A stretch of 8,206 nucleotides of DNA from Methanosarcinales archaeon (GTDB taxonomy: Archaea > Halobacteriota > Syntropharchaeia > Alkanophagales > Methanospirareceae), in the NCBI GenBank assembly GCA_030621945.1, contig JAUXGS010000032.1, positions 1 through 8,206 of the forward strand. The letters run 5' to 3'. The notes beneath the pieces were generated by a model that was not told the DNA's origin, ran no database searches, and saw only the letters and a list, made by a program, of their open reading frames with translations. Positions 1 to 6,968 of the stretch are shown in pieces (the first letter of the stretch is position 1; the number at the start of each line of letters is the position of its first letter). Position numbers and translations under genes: made by a program.

Positions 1-99
1 ACCCCAAAGCCATTTCACTGCCGCTATATCTCCACTGGCAGCAACACTTGAGACCAGCTCATCTTTTTGCTCTGATGTCAAGTACTGACCCCAAAGCCA
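1..99. repeat. Direct repeat inside the partial repeat-protein gene
   Basis: The 12-base string ACCCCAAAGCCA occurs at 1-12 and 88-99. The offset is 87 bases, exactly 29 codons, and both copies encode the same LWG-type residues in the same minus-strand frame. It therefore reflects the protein repeat unit rather than a mobile element or attachment site. Confidence 0.75.
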
Positions 100-123
100 C
101 TTTAAATGTTCCAAATTTTTCAT
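1..123 (-). CDS. Partial short-repeat (ankyrin-like) protein, N-terminus
   Basis: An open frame on the minus strand starts at ATG 121-123 and stays open for 41 codons to the window edge, so only the N-terminus is present. The segment KWLWG occurs at residues 8-12 and again at 37-41, a 29-residue period. Between the copies lies an SVAASGDIAAV stretch. This A-x-SGD-x-x-A-V-KWL pattern resembles the helix-turn-helix of ankyrin-type repeats, which usually act as protein-binding scaffolds. At the DNA level the period appears as a 12-base direct repeat 87 bases apart. A purine-rich AGGATAG just upstream of the ATG could serve as a ribosome-binding site. The repeat is seen; the ankyrin assignment is an inference from one and a bit repeats. 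It is divergent from the HD hydrolase gene. Confidence 0.6.
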   Translation of the reverse strand, partial: MKNLEHLKWLWGQYLTSEQKDELVSSVAASGDIAAVKWLWG

Positions 124-187
124 TCTATCCTATCTATTAAGAATTAGAGTAGTTAAAATAACCACACACACCTTCAAAAACCCTTAG

Positions 188-278
188 GAGGGGCTCCCTC
201 AGATTTCTCCTTTTAAAGGTTTTCTCGTTGGATATGATGGAGAAACATTAGGGTCAAGATAAAACCTTTCCTTAAAAG
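188..278. repeat. Cluster of inverted repeats in intergenic DNA
   Basis: The gap between the two divergent genes at the left end holds three inverted repeats. A small hairpin GAGGG-GCT-CCCTC lies at 188-200. A 7-base perfect pair TTTCTCC / GGAGAAA lies at 204-210 and 239-245. A longer pair, CTTTTAAAGGTTTT at 210-223, matches 261-278 in inverse orientation with a 4-base insertion in the right arm. The second and third pairs interleave, so they cannot all form in one simple hairpin. No transposase or open frame is associated. They could be transcript-end structures, operators for the divergent promoters, or relics of a small element. Confidence 0.4.
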
Positions 279-345
279 TTCCGTAAAGGCTTTTGTTTGC
301 AGAAGGGTTTTTTGTAAAACAACCGTTGACTAAAAAGTAAGTACC

Positions 346-906
346 ATGATCTCGCAAGAAGAAGCTTTTGAATTGATGGAACGAGAAGTAGAAACCGACA
401 ATTTAAGGAAGCACATGCTCGCCGTTTCCGCGATAATGGGCGCACTCGCGAATAAACTGGAAATCGCGGTGGAAGATAAAGAGAAGTGGATACTGGTTGG
501 CTTATTGCACGATCTGGATTACGAACGAACCAAGGATAATTTTGAGCAGCACGGGCTCATCACGGCGGAGATGCTCAACGGCAAACTACCTGAGGATTGC
601 TTATATGCGATAAAAGCACATAACAAGAGGACTGGCTTCGAGCCGAATAGCGTAATGGCAAAGGCGTTGATTGCTGCAGATGCCGTTTCCGGCTTGATCG
701 TGCCAACCGCGTTGATGATGCCCTCTCGCAAATTGGCTGACGTAAGCGTAAAATCGTTGAAGAAGAAGTACAAAGACAAGTCATTTGCGCGAACGGTGAG
801 CAGAGAGAACATAATGATATGTGAAGACCTCGGGCTCGAACGAAACGATTTTTTCAAGCTCGCTCTGGAAGCGCTTCAAGAGATAAGCGATGAGCTGGGG
901 GTATAG
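346..906 (+). CDS. HD-superfamily hydrolase (COG2316 type)
   Basis: This is a complete 186-residue predicted metal-dependent phosphohydrolase. The HD signature is at residues 54-58 (LHDLD, with H55-D56), and H23 (in KHM) is the likely first metal-binding histidine. Further candidate ligands are H69, H92 (in KAHN) and D112 (in AAD). The overall pattern, an LLHDLDYE block followed by KAHN, ADAVSGLIV, KLADV and a C-terminal ALEALQEISDELG helix, is the one I associate with the COG2316 HD hydrolases, which are about this length. The physiological substrate of that family is not established, and HD proteins generally cleave phosphate esters of nucleotides. The protein is cytosolic, with no signal or membrane segment. 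The ATG at 346 fits the family N-terminus, but no clear Shine-Dalgarno site precedes it, so translation may be leaderless. It is convergent with the next gene and appears to be transcribed alone. Confidence 0.88.
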   Translation: MISQEEAFELMEREVETDNLRKHMLAVSAIMGALANKLEIAVEDKEKWILVGLLHDLDYERTKDNFEQHGLITAEMLNGKLPEDCLYAIKAHNKRTGFEPNSVMAKALIAADAVSGLIVPTALMMPSRKLADVSVKSLKKKYKDKSFARTVSRENIMICEDLGLERNDFFKLALEALQEISDELGV

Positions 907-1018
907 TACAGACGGGTCACAACAAAAATATCATTTATTATTGGACAGTGTATTTCAATCAGCCTTTAACAGTCTTGAAATGCCAGAATCATTTTCTTCT
1001 CACATTAGTTAAGTCTAC

Positions 1019-3682
1019 TTACTTTAGAGCCAACGCCACTCTACTTGTCCCATCATGCATTTGTTCTATTGAGAATCCTAATTCCTCAGAAATTCTGAGC
1101 ATTCTATAGTTATCTGTTAGCACTATGCCGTAAATCTTCTCCAATCCTTTTCCTTGAGCTATCCCTATAAGGGTATCCACAAGTTTATACCCCAAACCTC
1201 TTCCCTGATAGTCATCATGAACCAAAACTGCAAATTCGCCTTCCTGAAAATCATGGTCAATTATCAATCTTCCAATACCAGCAATTCTCCTCTTCTTACC
1301 TTCTCGCACCTCTGCAACAATTGCCATTTCCCTATCATAATCGATATTGCAAAATCTTGTGAGCTTTTCATGGGGTATTTTCTTAATCACGTGAAAGAAC
1401 CTCCCCCTCAATGAATCTTCCGATAGGGTTGTGAGCATCTCATGTTCTAATGGTTCATCTTCAGGCCTTATAGGTCTTAACAACACCTCAGTTCCATCTA
1501 ATAACCTCCAAGGAGTGATGTATCGCGTTGGATAGGGTGTTGTAACTAAGTGTGGATATTGAGAGGTATAATCTAACGAATCTTTATCAATAACGATTCG
1601 TGCATCAAGAGCGTATGCCTTTCCCTTAGATACAGCAAGCGGATTTACATCCATCTCAGCAATTTCTGGAAAATCCACTATTAGGTTTGAAAAACTTACA
1701 ATTATTTGCTCCAGTTGCCTAATATCTGCTGGTTGTCTTCCCCTATACCCTTGAATCATCCTATAAACTTCTGTCTCTTCCATTAACCTTCTTGCTAACG
1801 TTTGATTTAATGGTGGTATTCCAATTGAAAAGTCTCCAAATATCTCAGTACCTATTCCACCCATACCAAAGAGTATGATTGAGCCAAAATCCTCGTCCTT
1901 CTTTGATCCCACTATGATCTCATAATCTATGTTCTCGATCATTTTCTGAACAGCTAATCCTTCTATTCTTGCCTCTGGAGCTTTTTCCTTTACTCTCCTG
2001 ATTAACTTCTCGTACTCATCTCTTAATCTTTTCTCCGATTCTATTCCTCCTACAACACCACCCACATCGCTTTTATGAACTATCTCAGGCGATACAATTT
2101 TAAGTACAACAGGATAACCAATCTCATTTGCTATTCTTATTGCCTTTTCAACATTTTTAGCTATATAGGGCCTTGTTACTGGAATCCCATAATTCATAAG
2201 GAATCTCTTAGACTCGTCTTCAGTAAGAATTGTTCTTCCTTCTTTAACAATTCTTCTGATAAGGGCCTTGAGGTTATGTTTTGGTGGTGCTTGGTCAATC
2301 GGTAATTCGGCAGGAGTTTCGTATAACAGCTCGAGATTTCGAGCATATCTGTACATATATTCATATGTTTTGACAGCATCCTCGGGTGTTTCATAGGTAG
2401 GTATATCATGTTGTGATAAAATCTTTCTTGCTTCTTCTACCTCTTCTCCACCCATCCACGCAGTTATTATCGGCTTCCATGCATTCTTAGCAATTTCTGC
2501 AACTGATTTTGCAAGATCATCTGTTTTCGCCGCACCTTGAGGGGTGTAAATAACCAAGATGCCATCTACTTCATCATTTAAACAAACCTTGATGGCTTTA
2601 ACGTATCTCGCAGTATCAGAATCTCCTAACACATCAATGGGATTACTTTTGCTCCAATATGGTGGCAAAACAGAATTAAGTTCTTTTAAACTTTCATCAG
2701 AAAGTTCTGCAAGTTCGCCTCCCAGTTCTATCAATGCATCGGTTGCCATAACTCCCGGTCCACCTGCATTTGTGATTATTGCTAATCTAGGCCCCTTTGG
2801 TAAATTTGCGGAATCAAGAACTTCTGCGGCATTAAATAAATCCTCCACCTCCTTTACCCTAACTACCCCAACTCGCTTGAACGCGGCATCATAAACTTGG
2901 TCATCTCCGGCCATTGCGCCCGTATGAGATAAGGATGCTTTACTACTTTCCGCGAATCTACCTGACTTTACAACGATTATGGGCTTGTTACGCGCGAATC
3001 CTCTAGCGGCACTCATAAATTTCTTCGCATTTTCAATACTTTCCATATAAATCATGATGCTTTTTGTATTTGGATCTTCACCGAGAAGATCTATTAGGTC
3101 TCCAAAATCAACATCAATCATTGAACCAAGAGAAGCAAAAATACTAAAGCCTACGTTTGCATCAATTGCCCAGTCAAGTATAGCACTACCTAATGCACCG
3201 CTTTGAGAGATGAAAGCAATTTTTCCCGGCTTGGGATTAGCTTTCAGAAAAGATGCATTCAAACTTACACTTGGTCTAATGACACCTAAGCAATTAGGCC
3301 CCAGTATTCTCATCCCATGTCTCATTCTAATCTCCCTTATTTGCTCCTCTATCTTTCTCCCTTCTTCACCAATCTCTTTGAAACCCGCAGAAACTATTAT
3401 TATCTCTTCTACTCCAGATTTACCACATTCTTCAACTATTTCTGGCACTATTCGTGCGGGTATTGCGATTATTGCAAGGTCGATTGGTTCTGAAACTTCG
3501 GTGATGCTTGAATAGCACATAATACCTAATACCGTCTTTCTGTTGGGATTTACTGGAAATATCTTCCTGTCTTTGGAAAGCAGCAAGTTTTCCAAAATTG
3601 CTCTCCCCACAGAACCTTCTCGTTCAGTAGCGCCAATTACTGCGATTGTTTCAGGGTCAAACATTCTTTTGATGCTGCTCAT
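1019..3682 (-). CDS. Fused NDP-forming acyl-CoA synthetase / GNAT acetyltransferase
   Basis: This 887-residue protein combines both parts of an ADP-forming acyl-CoA synthetase with a C-terminal acetyltransferase. Domains in order, numbered from ATG 3682, are: CoA-binding Rossmann domain (about 5-130, with VAVIGATE-like start and GPNCLG), succinyl-CoA-synthetase-like domains (about 150-445), ATP-grasp (about 470-700) and GNAT (about 730-887). The phosphorylatable histidine is present in SHTGA (H253), and the second histidine of ATP-grasp is in HKSDVGG (H536). The synthetase half therefore looks catalytically competent: acyl-CoA + NDP + Pi to acid + CoA + NTP, or the reverse. The GNAT acetyl-CoA loop QGRGLG is at about 826-831. 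The layout matches the Pat/YfiQ protein acetyltransferase group, so the GNAT domain may acetylate lysines on proteins. The start ATG 3682 is preferred over GTG 3694, four codons upstream, because GGTGA sits 5 bases ahead of it. The gene is visibly more AT-rich and richer in AGA/AGG arginine codons than its neighbours. Confidence 0.93.
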   Translation of the reverse strand: MSSIKRMFDPETIAVIGATEREGSVGRAILENLLLSKDRKIFPVNPNRKTVLGIMCYSSITEVSEPIDLAIIAIPARIVPEIVEECGKSGVEEIIIVSAGFKEIGEEGRKIEEQIREIRMRHGMRILGPNCLGVIRPSVSLNASFLKANPKPGKIAFISQSGALGSAILDWAIDANVGFSIFASLGSMIDVDFGDLIDLLGEDPNTKSIMIYMESIENAKKFMSAARGFARNKPIIVVKSGRFAESSKASLSHTGAMAGDDQVYDAAFKRVGVVRVKEVEDLFNAAEVLDSANLPKGPRLAIITNAGGPGVMATDALIELGGELAELSDESLKELNSVLPPYWSKSNPIDVLGDSDTARYVKAIKVCLNDEVDGILVIYTPQGAAKTDDLAKSVAEIAKNAWKPIITAWMGGEEVEEARKILSQHDIPTYETPEDAVKTYEYMYRYARNLELLYETPAELPIDQAPPKHNLKALIRRIVKEGRTILTEDESKRFLMNYGIPVTRPYIAKNVEKAIRIANEIGYPVVLKIVSPEIVHKSDVGGVVGGIESEKRLRDEYEKLIRRVKEKAPEARIEGLAVQKMIENIDYEIIVGSKKDEDFGSIILFGMGGIGTEIFGDFSIGIPPLNQTLARRLMEETEVYRMIQGYRGRQPADIRQLEQIIVSFSNLIVDFPEIAEMDVNPLAVSKGKAYALDARIVIDKDSLDYTSQYPHLVTTPYPTRYITPWRLLDGTEVLLRPIRPEDEPLEHEMLTTLSEDSLRGRFFHVIKKIPHEKLTRFCNIDYDREMAIVAEVREGKKRRIAGIGRLIIDHDFQEGEFAVLVHDDYQGRGLGYKLVDTLIGIAQGKGLEKIYGIVLTDNYRMLRISEELGFSIEQMHDGTSRVALALK

Positions 3683-3687
3683 CTTAA

Positions 3688-3692
3688 TCACC
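3688..3692 (-). promoter_or_regulatory. Shine-Dalgarno site choosing the synthetase start
   Basis: On the minus strand GGTGA lies 5 bases before ATG 3682. It falls inside the coding extension that would exist if GTG 3694 were the start, and nothing comparable precedes that GTG. This favours the shorter protein. Confidence 0.6.
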
Positions 3693-3738
3693 ACAATTTC
3701 AATCTAATTGTTCTGTGTATATCCTTTAATAACCATTA

Positions 3739-4359
3739 TTAACGACCCGCAAGCTCGTCTATTTCTGATATAAATTCATCAGCCCGCTCGCTCAATCTCA
3801 GCGCCTGTTCGCTCATCTTTCCGAGTGTGTTGACGGAGCCCGTAACTAAGAACCGTAAAAGTTGATAGTTCTCGTCCCAGGCTAATAACCGCTCCAGCTC
3901 TTCCTTACCTATCTCGTGATACCATTCATCATGTCGCCAGATAAGAATCACACCCAAGATGCTTACTGCCTCCTCTACCTTCAGGTCTTCCAATTGTGAG
4001 AGCTTGAATGGCAGCCCCCCTACGAGAAACCCAAAAGGATTCTTGACCACAGGTAATTCCGCTAAGGAGATCCGAACGTGCTTCATAATGCTGGGTAACG
4101 CCATAAAGAGTTCTGACGTGCGCACATACCCGCTAAAATATGCAATTAGCGTTCCTTTCGGCGTTGCAACATGAATCTCTGCGCCCCGCTTACCTTCAGC
4201 AATCTTCTGGATGAGATGCGCCTCCCCCATCTCAGGAATCTTTCTCAGAACCGTCGGATACGGGATGGCAGCACCTTTTGATATAGCATACTTGCTGGAT
4301 GGTCCGCGTTTGATAAGGAATTCGAGAATCCGCTCGTATTCATGCTTGGACGTTTTCAT
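3739..4359 (-). CDS. Winged-helix transcriptional regulator with uncharacterised C-terminal domain
   Basis: This 206-residue cytosolic protein has a helix-turn-helix-like N-terminus. Residues 7-18 (EYERILEFLIKR) form a first helix. Residues 21-41 (SKYAISKGAAIPYPTVLRKI) look like the helix-turn-recognition-helix pair. The GKRGAEIHVATPKG stretch at 56-69 looks like the beta wing. The remaining part (about 75-206) is mixed helical and ends in a Glu/Ser-rich amphipathic helix suitable for dimerisation. I do not recognise its family, and no ligand or metal motif stands out. It is divergent from the ABC importer, and a dyad operator begins next to its start codon, which fits a local, self-regulating transcription factor. 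No Shine-Dalgarno site is evident, so it may be leaderless. It lies 56 bases upstream of the synthetase gene on the same strand, but different base composition argues against a long-standing operon. Confidence 0.75.
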   Translation of the reverse strand: MKTSKHEYERILEFLIKRGPSSKYAISKGAAIPYPTVLRKIPEMGEAHLIQKIAEGKRGAEIHVATPKGTLIAYFSGYVRTSELFMALPSIMKHVRISLAELPVVKNPFGFLVGGLPFKLSQLEDLKVEEAVSILGVILIWRHDEWYHEIGKEELERLLAWDENYQLLRFLVTGSVNTLGKMSEQALRLSERADEFISEIDELAGR

Positions 4360-4408
4360 GATATGTTATATCCACTGCCGGATATGAATATAAAAGGTTA
4401 TGTTTTTA
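4360..4408. promoter_or_regulatory. Shared operator/promoter module, copy 1 (regulator/transporter gap)
   Basis: The region holds the dyad ATATCC-N6-GGATAT (4368-4385), followed by a TATA-like ATATAAAAG (4388-4396) and then GTTTTTA (4402-4408). It aligns without gaps to 6899-6947: 11 of 12 positions match in the left block, 14 of 15 in the right block (4382-4396), and 37 of 49 overall. If 4389-4395 is the TATA box, transcription for the importer would start near 4417. If TTTTTATA (4403-4410) is used instead, the message would begin close to ATG 4434 and be leaderless. The dyad thus sits next to or over the promoter, suited to control by a dimeric factor. Confidence 0.65.
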
Positions 4409-4410
4409 TA
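4402..4410 (-). promoter_or_regulatory. Possible TATA box of the winged-helix regulator gene
   Basis: Read on the minus strand, the sequence is TATAAAAAC, about 45 bases ahead of the regulator ATG. Transcription starting roughly 25 bases downstream of it would begin inside the dyad at 4368-4385, so a factor bound there could block this promoter. The spacing supports autoregulation, but it is an inference from sequence alone. Confidence 0.35.
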
Positions 4411-4433
4411 GCTGAGGAAGAAAGTCCCGATAC

Positions 4434-5417
4434 ATGTCAGCAAATAGAAAGTTGATACTGATAGCAGTAGTGTTGGTCATCGTTGCAGGATGCGCTGGAT
4501 GTCTTGATCAATCGCAAGAAGGTGGTAGCACGGGAGAAACGTCGCAGGAGGGTGTCGTTGAGGCAGCCATAGCAATGAAGGTAGGCGCAATGCCGGATGA
4601 GGCTACGTTACCGTATTACGTAGCGGAGCGGGAAGGAATCTTTGCAGATCATGGATTGGACGTGGAGGTCGTGCCGTTCATGAGCGCAATGGAGCGGGAC
4701 AGCGCTTTTATTGCAGGTGAAACAGACGCAGGTCAGAATGACCCTGTGGGAGTACTGGTATTGCGAAATGCAGGTTATGATATCAAAGTCGTCAGCCGCG
4801 AGCTGCACGAGACGCCAGAAAAGATGCGGTTTGCCATACTCGCCAGCCCAAACTCAGACATAAACTCTGTCGAGGATTTGGAGGGTAAACAGATAGCCAT
4901 TTCCAGTAATACCGTTATGGAGTGGATAGCGGATAACTTACTCGGTGACGTGACTGCGGAGAAGATAGAGGAGAAGAAAGTGCCAATAAGAATGCAGATG
5001 CTGCTCGAGGACAAATATGATGCCGCTACACTGCCTGATCCGTTAGCGAGTTACGCGATTCACAAAGGTGCTACACTGGTTATCTCTGATTCCGAATTCG
5101 ATAAGACGATCGGTTACACCGTGATAGTTTTCAGAGGCGAGTTCATCAATGAGCACCCTGAGAGCGTCGCTAAATTCCTGGATGCGTATAACGAAGCGGT
5201 AGAAAGAATAAATGCCAATCCGGAAAATTACCGTGACTTAGTCGTGGAAATTGCGAAGATTCCTGAGGAAATAGCGGGAAGCTACAATATGGCAACCTAC
5301 ATGAAAGCTCAGCAGTATCCCCGCGATAATTTCGATGAAGTGCTCAGTTGGATGCAGAGCAAGGGCTTGGTGACGCAAGAGATCTTATACGAGGATGTGA
5401 TTTATGAAAGTGCATGA
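4434..5417 (+). CDS. ABC importer substrate-binding lipoprotein (NMT1/SsuA-like)
   Basis: This 327-residue extracytoplasmic solute receptor begins with a signal peptide: NRK, a hydrophobic run at residues 7-18, then lipobox-like VAGC (C20) and a second candidate AGC (C23). One of these cysteines is the probable lipid anchor. A Gly/Ser/Glu/Gln-rich linker (about 25-42) leads to the folded domain. The pattern of LPYYVAEREGIFADHGLDVEVV, a GETDAG turn, and VEDLEGKQIAIS is typical of the type II periplasmic-binding fold in the NMT1/THI5/SsuA/TauA group. Those receptors bind small organic molecules such as sulfonates, nitrate or thiamine precursors, so the substrate here cannot be named. Its ATGA overlap with the ATPase gene shows it is the first gene of an importer operon. 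No in-frame start exists upstream before a stop at 4413, which supports ATG 4434. Confidence 0.88.
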   Translation: MSANRKLILIAVVLVIVAGCAGCLDQSQEGGSTGETSQEGVVEAAIAMKVGAMPDEATLPYYVAEREGIFADHGLDVEVVPFMSAMERDSAFIAGETDAGQNDPVGVLVLRNAGYDIKVVSRELHETPEKMRFAILASPNSDINSVEDLEGKQIAISSNTVMEWIADNLLGDVTAEKIEEKKVPIRMQMLLEDKYDAATLPDPLASYAIHKGATLVISDSEFDKTIGYTVIVFRGEFINEHPESVAKFLDAYNEAVERINANPENYRDLVVEIAKIPEEIAGSYNMATYMKAQQYPRDNFDEVLSWMQSKGLVTQEILYEDVIYESA

Positions 5418-6154
5418 TTGAAGCGAAGTCCCTAACTAAGACCTATCCCGATGGAACGGGAGCACTTCACGATGTCACTTTTGATATTCGCGATGGGGAG
5501 AGTTGCTCTGTTATAGGGCCCTCGGGATGCGGGAAAACGACGCTTCTTCTTATCTTCTCCGGTATCCTGAAACCAACGGAGGGTAAAGCTTTGATTGAAG
5601 GCGAGGATGTAACAGCATCATTAAAAGAGTTAGCACTGATATTCCAGGATTACGGCTTGTTTCCATGGAAGACCGTTTATGAGAACGCTTCCTTGGGTTT
5701 AGAACTGCGAGGCTTTGGTAAGCGAGAGCGAAAGAGGATCGTCTCAGCGCTTCTCAAGGACCTTGACTTGCAGGGCTTCGAGAAATACTATCCAAAGCAG
5801 CTTTCGGGTGGTATGCAGCAACGAGTAGCGTTTGCGAGGGCTTTAGCTCTGAATCCCAGGATCTTGCTCATGGACGAGCCCTTGTCATCGTTAGACGCAC
5901 TAACGAGAGAGAATCTGCAGAATTTTTTACTCCAGCTCTGGAAGCAGAAAAGGATGACCATGCTGCTGGTAACGCACAGCATAGAAGAAGCGGTGTTCCT
6001 TGGAAGAAAAGTAATCGTACTGTCCCCGAGACCTGGGACGGTGATAAAAACGGTTGATAATCCGCAGATGGGCGATTTGGATTACAGAATCAAAGAGGTG
6101 TTCTTCGAGAAATGCCGGGAAGTAAGGCAGAACTTAGATGGTGGAGCTATTTAA
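5414..6154 (+). CDS. ABC importer ATPase (nitrate/sulfonate/taurine-type)
   Basis: This 246-residue ATP-binding subunit is complete and looks fully active. It has Walker A GPSGCGKT (35-42), Q-loop Q78 in FQDYGLFPW, signature LSGGMQ (130-135), Walker B ILLMDEP (150-156), D-loop SSLD (158-161) and H-loop H188. The sequence, including LFPWKTVYENASLGLELRG, is typical of the SsuB/TauB/NrtD subgroup, which pairs with NMT1/SsuA-like receptors. It sits on the cytoplasmic face of the membrane and powers uptake with the neighbouring permease. Its ATG overlaps the stop of the receptor gene by four bases (ATGA), a sign of coupled translation. Its 3' end overlaps the permease gene by 43 bases. Confidence 0.95.
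   Translation: MIEAKSLTKTYPDGTGALHDVTFDIRDGESCSVIGPSGCGKTTLLLIFSGILKPTEGKALIEGEDVTASLKELALIFQDYGLFPWKTVYENASLGLELRGFGKRERKRIVSALLKDLDLQGFEKYYPKQLSGGMQQRVAFARALALNPRILLMDEPLSSLDALTRENLQNFLLQLWKQKRMTMLLVTHSIEEAVFLGRKVIVLSPRPGTVIKTVDNPQMGDLDYRIKEVFFEKCREVRQNLDGGAI
6095..6100 (+). promoter_or_regulatory. Shine-Dalgarno site for the permease, inside the ATPase gene
   Basis: A strong GAGGTG lies 11 bases before ATG 6112. No other ATG, GTG or TTG start in that frame lies between 6112 and the ATPase stop, so this site explains the 43-base overlap. Confidence 0.6.
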
Positions 6155-6864
6155 TCACGGCAGTAGCGATATTCGGGCTATGGCATTTAGTAGCGGTTAT
6201 TCTGGATTCGATAGCTCTGCCAACGCCGTTAACCGCACTTTCCGCTTTTATATCAGGACTGAAGGAAGGTCTCATCTCGCATTCGCTTATTAGTACGTTA
6301 CGAATAGTTTATGGGATCGCACTGGCGTTTTCCCTTGCAGTTCCTATCGGTTTGGTGAGTCACGAAACGCGCGTGGATAAATTCGTTGCACCCTTTATAT
6401 ACCTGCTCTATCCAATTCCCCATATCGTCTTACTCCCTGTAATCATCCTGCTCTTTGGAATTGGCGATTTGTCAAAGATAATAATAATCGCCATGATCGT
6501 GTTCTTTCAGATTCTGGTGACGACGAGAGACGCATCAAGGAATGTAAGCGGGAATTACATCTACCCCATGCTCTCCTTAGGGGCGAGTAGAAAAGAGATT
6601 TACAAACACGTAATTTTACCGGCGTGTGTTCCGAAAATTCTTACCGCGATGCGAATAAGTGTGGGAACTTCAATAGCAGTGCTGTTCTTCGTGGAGTCGT
6701 TTGCAACGACCAGAGGGTTAGGATACTTGATTATGGATGCCTGGAGCAGAGCGAATTACCCTGATTTATATGCCGCGATAGTAACAATGGCTTTGCTGGG
6801 ATTCAGCATTTATGTGGTGCTCGACCAAGTTGAGAAGAGGGTATGCAGATGGGTTTACGTCTAA
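6112..6864 (+). CDS. ABC importer permease (binding-protein-dependent, SsuC/TauC-like)
   Basis: This 250-residue integral membrane subunit has about six hydrophobic segments, roughly at 12-31, 64-83, 91-116, 121-137, 181-199 and 219-238. The cytoplasmic coupling (EAA) loop is visible at about 151-174 as YPMLSLGASRKEIYKHVILP followed by ACVP, with the conserved LGAS...LP residues. This is the feature that docks on the ATPase. Length and arrangement match single permeases of the nitrate/sulfonate/taurine/thiamine-precursor group, where two copies form the channel. It is the last gene of the three-gene importer operon, and its stop at 6862-6864 is followed by a new promoter region. Confidence 0.93.
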   Translation: MPGSKAELRWWSYLITAVAIFGLWHLVAVILDSIALPTPLTALSAFISGLKEGLISHSLISTLRIVYGIALAFSLAVPIGLVSHETRVDKFVAPFIYLLYPIPHIVLLPVIILLFGIGDLSKIIIIAMIVFFQILVTTRDASRNVSGNYIYPMLSLGASRKEIYKHVILPACVPKILTAMRISVGTSIAVLFFVESFATTRGLGYLIMDAWSRANYPDLYAAIVTMALLGFSIYVVLDQVEKRVCRWVYV

Positions 6865-6898
6865 TCCAATAGACATGTTCGCGTTTAGTTGGCCACGT

Positions 6899-6947
6899 GA
6901 TATGTCATATTCGTTTATGAATATGAACATAAAAGAATAGGTTTTTA
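6899..6947. promoter_or_regulatory. Shared operator/promoter module, copy 2 (ahead of the radical SAM genes)
   Basis: This is a second copy of the module found at 4360-4408, with the same internal spacing. Its dyad CATATTC-N6-GAATATG (6906-6925) has perfect 7-base arms. Relative to copy 1, the pair C4372:G4381 is replaced by T6911:A6920, so symmetry is kept although the bases differ. A TATA-like ACATAAAAG (6927-6935) and GTTTTTA (6941-6947) follow, as in copy 1. It lies 35 bases before the ATG at 6982 and indicates that the radical SAM genes have their own promoter under the same control as the importer. Confidence 0.65.
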
Positions 6948-6968
6948 ATTGATGATTATGTAAATAAA

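Noticed and set aside
1..99. 12-base direct repeat as an attachment site or target duplication
   Set aside because: The spacing is an exact codon multiple and both copies encode the same residues in one frame, so it is a protein repeat.
519..857. 112-residue open frame antisense to the HD hydrolase
   Set aside because: It lies wholly inside a well-supported conserved gene, has no recognisable domain or ribosome-binding site, and its Ser/Leu-rich composition is what an antisense shadow gives.
907..1018. Small gene or RNA in the convergent gap
   Set aside because: The 112 bases are AT-rich with no convincing start, open frame or stable hairpin; transcription from both sides probably ends here but no clear terminator can be assigned.
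2559..2894. Plus-strand open frame opposite the synthetase gene
   Set aside because: It is fully inside the coding region of the synthetase-GNAT fusion, whose motifs are intact on the other strand; the translated sequence is low-complexity Ser/Pro/Ala.
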